A DNA stretch of 64,000 nt from Wurfbainia villosa (taxonomy: Eukaryota; Streptophyta; Magnoliopsida; Zingiberales; Zingiberaceae). Below the pieces are notes generated by a model. It saw only the letters and a list, made by a program, of their open reading frames with translations, was not told where the DNA came from and searched no databases. This document shows positions 27,301-36,300 of the stretch, piece after piece; the stretch's first letter is position 1, and every line of letters starts with the position of its first letter. The stretch is from NCBI GenBank assembly GCA_025175895.1, contig CM045988.1:88571137-88635136 (forward strand), given 5' to 3'. The position numbers and the translations under genes were made by a program.

Positions 27301-30300
27301 GCTATTCTCGACACAGGAGCCACAACATGTGTCGTAGATCAAGATTCTGTCCCTACAAATAATCCATTTATCGTCCATTTCAATGGTATTTCCTCTAAAG
27401 CTGTAGCTAAGAAGAAATTAAAGGGAGGAAAAATGATGATTGGGTATAATACATTCATAATTCCCTATACCTATTCTTTTCCTGTGAAATTAGGGGAAAA
27501 CATTCAAATGATTCTTGGATGTAACTTCATTCGAGCTATGCAGGGAGGCCTCCGCATTGAGGGCAATCAGGTAACATTCTATAAGAATTTGACAACAATA
27601 GAAACATCTCCTTATGTTTCTACTGCAGCTATTCCTGAATTAGAACTAGAAGAAAATGAATATATTCAGATTCAAGACATGATTAGCTATGCAGCTCCAA
27701 ATTCCGAAGGTATTTTCCAAAAATTTCATAAAATTATTACTGAGCTAAAGCAGCAAGGTTATATTGGGGATGATCCTCTAAAGCACTGGAATAAAAACAA
27801 AGTCCTCTGTCACCTGGATATTACCAATCCTGATTTAACTATTGAAGATCGACCACTCAAACATATAACTCCAGCCGTTAAAGAAGCCTTCACCAGACAT
27901 ATTAAAGCTTTATTAGCTATTGGAGTTATCAGACCAAGTACAAGTCGCCACCGAACTATAGCTATAATTGTGCACTCAGGAACTTCTATTGATCCCGGTC
28001 GAAGTCGAAGGAAGGAAGGTGTTTAATTACAAGCGTTTAAATGATCTTACCCATAAAGATCAATATAGCCTTCCTGGAATCAATATCATCCTCAAAAGAG
28101 TCAGTAATAAACAGATTTTTTCCAAATTTGACCTCAAATCAGGCTTCTATCAAGTAGCTATGCACCCAGATTCAATTCCCTGGACAGCCTTTTGGGTACC
28201 TGATGGTTTATATGAATGACTTGTCATGCCCTTTGGCCTCAAGAATGCCCCTGCTATCTTTCAACGAAAAATGGATAATTGCTTCGCAGGTACTGAAGCC
28301 TATATTGCCGTATATATCGATGACATTTTGGTATTCTCTGATTCAGAAGCTGAGCATGAAAAGCATCTACGATCTATGCTTGATATTTGTAAAAAACATG
28401 GATTTGTCTTAAGCCCAACCAAGATGAAGATAGCTATTAAAGAAATAGACTTCCTCGGAGCTGTCTTGGGTAATCATAAAATTAAGCTTCAGCCTCATAT
28501 TATCAAAAAGGTTGCTAATTTCAAGGATGAAGACCTTTTAAGCTTAAAGGGGATGCGATCATGGTTAGGATTACTCAACTATGCCCGAGCTTATATACCT
28601 AATCTTGGTAAATTACTAGGGCCACTTTATGCCAAAACCAGCTTTACTGGGGAAAAGCGAATGAATCAAAAGGATTGGGAGTTGGTCAGAAATATTAAAA
28701 GGCAAGTTCAAAACCTGCCTGATCTTGAGATACCACCAAAAACTTGTTTTATGATACTCGAAGTTGATGGTTGTATGACTGGCTGGGGAGGTATATGTAA
28801 ATGGAAATACCACCAATATGATCCAAGGAGCACAGAAAAAATATGTGCCTATGCAAGTGGAAGATTTAACCCAGTCAAATCCTCTATTGATGCTGAAATT
28901 CATGCAGTCATGAAAACTATGGAAGCTCTAAAGATTTAATATTTGGATAAAAGGGAGTTTTTAATCCGAACAGACTGCCAAGCTATAATTAGCTTTTTCA
29001 ATAAAACTGCAATCAATAAACCTTCTCGAGTTCGATGAATCTCATTTGTGGATTATATTACTGAGAGTGGTCTAACGGTCACCTTTGAACATATAGATGG
29101 CTCCCATAATCAGCTGACAGACGCCCTCTCTCGACTAATCAATGTGTTAATTTTGTCAGGATGGCAGGAGCAGCATCTGGACACTCTTGGACAATCAAGG
29201 CGGGAAGCGTGGAGATAACCCGGTCAGCCAAGCCCGCAGTGAGGACTCACTTTGCGTTAGTGATCAACAAGTTCCTGACCTCGTTTCCCAGTATCAGGAG
29301 CAACTCGACCAAATGCGTCATGGACGTCAAAAGGGACTTAACTTGGCCGAAGAGCACTCAATTGAAGCCCATATGCGCCTTATCCAAAAAGAAGCCGCCC
29401 AACGTGTCATCCAAGCCTTACAGCAATACAGAGCAATCCATCATATCAAACTGGAAGAATACCGACGATGCTCCACCAGACGAAATTGGTACGGTGATTG
29501 GCTACCCGTGATCCAACAACAGGACAAACAGCTGGAAGATGCCCTTGCTTTAGTGATGGACACCGCCCACAGGGCCACAAGCTTTGGCTTCTAATAGCTT
29601 TCTATCCCATCTATAGGACCAGTGTGATCTGCATTATTATACTATAGGACCAGTGTGATCTGCATTATTGTACTATAGGACCAGTGTGCTCTGCATTATT
29701 GTACTATAGGACCAGTATAAGATGCATTATTATCCTTTTGAACCTGTATGAGAAATGGATTGAGCCCCGGGGAGCCATCCATATCACTTTATGTCACCTT
29801 TCTGTCAGAAGGGAATCTTGGTGACGATATGAAGATAAGAATGCGATGGGGCCCCTTGTGTACCCGGTTCTTATCTCTTCATCCTCACCCTATAAAATCC
29901 CCCTACCTTCAACTCTTACAAGGCATCAGTCGTTCACTGAAGTCTTACTTGAGTACAGAGTCTAAGTCTTGTAAGTTCTGCATCTTTTAATACAAGTCTG
30001 TATATTTTTTATAGTTCTTTTATACTTATCTTGTATATTGCAATCGAAAACGAAAACGCTTCCTTTTATTACTGAGCTAAAGCAGCAAGGTTATATTGGG
30101 GATGATCCTCTAAAGCACTGGAATAAAAACAAAGTCCTCTGTCACCTGGATATTACCAATCCTGATTTAACTATTGAAGATCGACCACTCAAACATATAA
30201 CTCCAGCCGTTAAAGAAGCCTTCACCAGACATATTAAAGCTTTATTAGCTATTGGAGTTATCAGACCAAGTACAAGTCGCCACCGAACTACAGCTATAAT

Positions 30301-33300
30301 TGTGCACTCAGGAGCTGTTGAAAACATCGAGCCCCCAACACTTGGATTTCTAAGACCAAGTGATCTTCAAGGAGTAGCAAGCACCACTGGTGCTTTAATT
30401 AAGCAAAATAACTTGCAAATTCAATTATTGGCACAGATAGCTGAAGAAGTAAAAGGAATCCGCAGTGATTTAAAGACTCTCTTGGAGCGGCAACAAACAA
30501 GCACCGGTGTTCTAATACATTCAGAATTCCCTATACCTATTCTTTTCCTATGAAATTAGGGGAAAACATTCAAATGATTCTTGGATGTAACTTCATTCGA
30601 GCTATGCAGGGAGGCCTCCGCATTGAGGGCAATCAGGTAACATTCTATAAGAATTTGATAACAATAGAAACATCTCCTTATGTTTCTGCTGCAGCTATTT
30701 CTGAATTAGAAATAGAAGAAAATGAATATATTCAGATTCAAGACATGATTAGCTATGCAGCTCCAAATTCCGAAGGTTTCCAAAAATTTCAGAAAATTAT
30801 GCTGTACCAAAGGTGGAATTTTAGGAAGTAGGAGAATTCACAACTGCTCCACTACCACCACCAACTGAAGATATTTTTCAAAAATTATTGCCTAAAGAAA
30901 AACCAGAATCATCAAGGCAGATACAACCAGTAAGACTGCAAATACGAACAGAAGTTGAATCTTTGATAGATAACTTTCTGTCCCAATTAAACCATGCAGA
31001 GGATACAAGCCTAGGGGCCACTGTACCTCAGTCCATGGGCTTAAGTGTGGATTCAGAAGGTTATTTTGAAGATTTTAGGACTCAAGATGATGAGTACCTC
31101 AATGAATTTATGTTCCACCCACACTTCATAGTTCAAGCTGTTATTGAAGTATAGGCTGGGGCTCTAGAAGTGGTCATTGCATCAAACTTATGGTGGTTTT
31201 TACAGACCTAAACCACTTAGAATCACCCTAATACCCATTTGATATAAAGAATGAGGGACCAGAAATACAGAATGAGAAAAAAAATTAAAATGATTTATGT
31301 GATGATCTTTAGGGGAGAAATACCATTAGCAAAAGATATCATTATGCAGAGAGAATAGGAAAAGGTGCAATAGCCACACTGATAGAGGGCTATGATGATT
31401 CCTCTTACATGACTATGATTCCTCTCACATTTCAGTTCACGCACTGATGTTATATCTTGATACACGTGTGATGCATGTATTTATATGCAACCTACATTTG
31501 TGCCACTACAAACCTTGAGCTACACATGGTGCAGATGAAATGCTGAAGGGATGATGAGCGTGATTTTTGATGATTTAATGAGCTTGTTGCCTTCTTTTGA
31601 TACCACTTACTGTTGGCTAACCTTGACCAAATTGGGTTTGACCGAGTAAACTCCATGAAATCCCAACAGCATAGTATGTTTTAGGGTATTGCTTAATAAC
31701 TCGGTCTGACTCATATAGCATTCACCTCAAGAGAATTTGGAGGCAAGAGCAAAAGGGATTGTATGTATGAAATCAAAAGAGTAAGTAACAAGTAGGTAAT
31801 TATATGTCAGTGTAGTATGAACTCTTCTTTTTAAAGTAGCTCATGTAGATAATTACGATAATGACTTAAGCCAATATTCTAATAAGAATATTGTTTTTTA
31901 AGAATATTCTAAAAATAGGAAATATCTGATTCAAGTACTCTTATCTTGTTACCTTCCCTTCTGAACAAATTTTATCTTGTTATCATATGGATGCAATAAA
32001 AGGGAGGTTTGATACAACGGTAAAGTTATTGTCTTATGATCTAGAGGTTACGAGTTCGAGTTCTGGAAACAACTTCTTGCAAAGCAAGGTAAAACTGTAT
32101 ACAATAGATTCTTCCTTGAGATTCCATATAGCGGGAGCTTTGTGCACCGGACTACCCTATACCATATGGATGCGACAATTGCATTTCGTAGATTGACATC
32201 CTTTTTGAGTTCTTATGTTTAGGATTTTTTTTTTTTTTTGTTTGTAATACTTGGTTCTAGAAGGCGAGCCTTGGCGTAATGGTAAGGTTGTTGCCTGGTG
32301 ACCAAGAGGTCACGGGTTCGATTCCTGGAAACAGTCTCTTGTAAAAAGCAAGGTAAAATTTGCATACTGATAGATCCTTCTCGGGATCTCGCATGGAGAA
32401 CCGTGCTTTGGGCTTTTTTTTTTTTTTTTTTTTTGTAATACTTGGTTCTCAATCTTATACACTTTCTGCAAAGAGAGCTTATTCTTACTTTCCTATTGTT
32501 ACACGTTAAAGTTTTTAAAAACAAAAAAAAGTAGAAATACAGGTGTCTTCCCAACAGTGATTGAAGTTTTCAAGATTCTTCCGTGCTAAGGCTTAGCTAA
32601 ATGTTGCCATGGATAGATTATTGGTTTCAAATATCAAAATGTAAGGACGTCAAACTTTACTTGGCATTCAAGTACAAGTTCAAACTCTTTTGCAGGCTAT
32701 GGTTGGTAACCATCAGGAATTTGTAGCTGTCTTAAAAAGGCTAAGGGGAAAAAACTCTGATGTTTCTCAAGAAGCAGAGGAGATAATGGTACTATATTTG
32801 ACGTCAAATGGTTACATAGCATACAATAGCTTCTGGAATATAAGAATGATTTAACATTGGTCATTTAGGAGTTCACAGTAAGTCTTCAACAGCTTCCCCA
32901 GTCCAGCATGGTGGACTTGTTTCAGAAGAGATACCTTCATGCAGTCACTGTAAGGTTCTTGTTTAGCAAAACTGGTCAATGCTTCAAATTATCTTGATAT
33001 TTTCTTGTTCCAATTTATTAACCAGGTCGGAGTTGGCCTTATGATACTCCAGCAATTTGGAGGAGTTAATGCTATATGCTTTTATGCAAGTGAAATATTC
33101 GTGTCAGCAGGTAAAATTTTAGTGTCCCTCCAATCTATAATTGTGAATTTAACTATATGGCCTGATCCTAGACCAAATAAATGGGACTTCTATTCTTTTT
33201 ATAGGCTTAATCCAAAGTTTTTTATGTTTATTTTTATTTTTATATATTTTTGAATTTCGTGAATGAAACTATTGTGGTTTCTATGAAGATGAATCCAAGC

Positions 33301-36300
33301 CATCATAGTGCTGCTGTTCTTTGGAGCACGGGATGCATCCTTCAACGCACAGGCTAGATTGGGTCCCAAATTGCGTTCAGACTTAAAATTTGACATCGTC
33401 AGGGTCATTTAAAATTTTTCTTCTGAAAATTTAGAAGCAGTATTTCATTTTCTTGAAAAGAATGTGATGAATGCACTGAAAGTCCTAAACTAGTGGTGGT
33501 GGCAATTTTTTTAAAAAAGTCCATAAGTTGAGGGACATATAATAGGAATTTTCCATGTCTCCTTTTTTAAAAATATAAGTCGATCGAGGGACATAATCAC
33601 AAATGCACACTAACTCTATGACCTTACCAGGTTTTTCATCTGGCAATACTGGAATGATTGCTATGGTTGCCGTGCAGGTACAACCTTTATGAAATTTCTG
33701 TTTATCTTTATCAAATACATTATAACTGAATTGCTAGTTGCAGATTCCAATGACTACATTAGGCGTGATTTTAATGGATAGATCAGGGAGGAGACCACTT
33801 TTAATGGCAAGAAAATATATGCAATATATTTCAGCTCAGATTTCTCTTTCCCTTTCGCTAAAATGATCTGCATATTAACTCTTGTCTTTACCACTTTTTA
33901 TTTTAGGTTTCTGCCGCAGGAACGTGTGTAGGTTGTTTCCTTGTTGCTATAGTATTCCTATTGAAGGTCTCCACTTGAATCGAGAACTCTCTATATTAAT
34001 GTGAAAAAAGAAATGTCATTCATTTCTCAAGTGCAACAGGACCATGACTTTCCAAACGACGTGACCACCGTGCTCGCTCTGGGTGGCATTTTGGTATCTC
34101 GATCTTATTTCATTATAACTTTTCTTTTAAATACTATCATATTTTTCAGGCTGACATTTTTTCCCCCATATCAGATATATACTGGATCGTTCTCATTGGG
34201 TATGGGGGCAATTCCATGGGTTATTATGTCAGAGGTGATTTACTTGAACAAAAAGAACTGAAAATTAAGGGTAATTTTTAAAATGCCCTCCCATCTTTAA
34301 CATCTTTTTCAATATACCTCTCGAAGTTTTATAAATGTCAAAGTGCCCTTTTAAGGTTTTTATTCTGTTATAAGCGACCCCACTTGGAGGGGATTTTGAT
34401 ATAAAATAAAAATTTTAGAAGGCATTTTGTCATTAAAAACTTGAGGAGTAGTTTAAGAATTATTAAAAGTTGGGAGCATTTTAAAAATTACCTGAAAATT
34501 AATGTTATTGAAGCAGCTTGTCATTATTGAGACTTTGGTTGCAGATATTTCCTCTAAATATGAAAGGAACTGCAGGAAGCCTTGTGACCTTTGTTAGCTG
34601 GGCTGGTTCATGGGTTATCTCATTTGGTTTCAACTTTCTCATGATGTGGAACTCAGCAGGTAATTAAGCCTATCTAGGTGCTTCCATTTTATGCTGGAAT
34701 TTTTCAAAGTAAAAAAAAAAATATTCTCAAAACATGAGAAGTAATTTAGTTCTTCTACATCTAAATTTTAGAGGAAGTTTAGATCATTTAAATATAATCT
34801 GCCTGCAAAGTTATGTCTTTAAAAAACTGAACTGAGCTAAAAGCCACCGTATCCTTTGATTTGGGAGGGAGCTTGTGACATTAAATATAGATGTACCTAT
34901 AGAATTATGATGCAGACGCACATGAGGTGCAATATAAGCACTTTATTGGCACATTGCATTTGGCAACTAAGTCAAAGTTTAATTTGGCACATGAGGTGCA
35001 ATATTAGTCTTTCGAGATGTCTATCCTCCTGTCGTACTAGTTCTGAGTTGGATAATATGCTCTCTGTGATTTACCTCATTTATATTGGTTGTGGGACCGA
35101 CTGACGGAGGACGAACGAATCGTCTTTTTGCACCAATTTATCATATTATATGATTGTATGACTGATTCATCAGTTAGTAGTATGCACAAACTTATTTCAA
35201 CCCAAATGGTGCAAGCTAGGTGATCTAATACTTTTGAGTGTGTGATTTGGATTGTTTAAGAGTACCCAAACAAATTAGGATGTGTATAGCTCAAGAGACA
35301 CAGCTCGACCAAGAAGTACGGAGTAGTTAGGATAGTGGTTAACATGGGCTAGGTAAACTCGAATATAATTGTATTCAAAGTAAGCCTCACTCCCTCCAGC
35401 GACAATCACAGTTGTGGTTCTAACATAATACGGTCATCATTTTTGTGCACATCAACCAACAGATTCCTATAACAATGCTTTTGAGTTGCATGAATGGTGT
35501 CCCCACGAGGGTGACGCATTGGCTGGGGTAGTATGACAGTTACAGAATGGATGCGTGTCGATTCCGGAGAAAGGTCTAAAATTCCTCTATAGACTCAGAT
35601 GATTCTCCACTGCCTTTAGTCAATGTATCAAGGTCCAAAGGTTTCTCCTGTGATTTATCTCCCTCACAATGACCGTGGAACGGACCGATGGGGGCCGCTA
35701 GGTTGGTGGTTCCAACCTTTCTTTCAGAGTTGCATGAATGGTGAATACTTTCTTAGCAATGCAAATCACATTAGAGTAGTGATCATGTCACATCCAAGAG
35801 AAGATTAATCGAAACTTAATCGAAATCATTGGTGGGGTGAATTAAGCTTTAAGAAAGATGACCAGATACTTCTTGCTATAAGTTGGAAAACTGTCATTCT
35901 GACCCAAGGCAATACCATTTTTCTACTCACTTTTGATGATCTAAGAGATGGGAAGACTTATCATATCAGAGAGGTTCGATGACTACAATTCTAAGTGGTG
36001 CCAAAAAGGATGCATCTTCTTCTTACAACTTCGAAGGTGGTCTATGTCCTCAACACTCCCAAGTTTGATAAGTGAGAAATTTTGGTTACGTGATTATCAA
36101 GTTATCATATATAATTTCGGAATTAAAAAAAATCTTACTCTTCCAAAGTAATATGATTCCGGATTATATATTCCAGACATATTTCATTACTTGAGAATCA
36201 CTTAATATTTGAATCAATTAGAGTTAAATAATATAATTTTAGATAGACAATCAAGATCACCCTTAGAATCAACATGAGCAAAAAGCAGAGGGGAGAACAA

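Larger units (their letters stand above)
22829..30067 (+). mobile_element. Endogenous badnavirus-like pararetrovirus, right arm of the inverted pair
   Basis: A plus-oriented genome-length copy (about 7190 bp from primer site to end) colinear with the left arm. The 3' half (25.0-29.6 kb) is well preserved with a 411-residue open stretch; the first 2 kb are heavily altered. Stops include CGA-to-TGA at 25649 and TGG-to-TGA at 25766 relative to the left arm, shared TGAs at 28217 and 29036, and a private TAA at 28937. It ends at CTTCCTTTT immediately before where the next primer site would start. No integrase or LTR. Confidence 0.93.

Noticed and set aside
26791..28026. Host-domesticated retroviral-type protease gene
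   Set aside because: The 411-codon frame is open, but it begins and ends inside viral domains, has no own promoter or splice evidence, and its partner copy is broken at the active site; no sign of selection can be claimed.
29611..29734. CRISPR array
   Set aside because: Repeats are directly tandem without unique spacers, lie in a viral promoter and the genome is a plant.
15539..30067. Ty3-gypsy LTR retrotransposon as source of the RT
   Set aside because: A movement protein, badnaviral coat with two Cys/His motifs, genome-length unit starting at a tRNA-Met site, no LTRs and no integrase all point to Caulimoviridae.
31995..32431. tRNA genes
   Set aside because: A and B boxes are present but no cloverleaf or anticodon stem closes; Au-type bodies, T tail and target duplications show SINEs.
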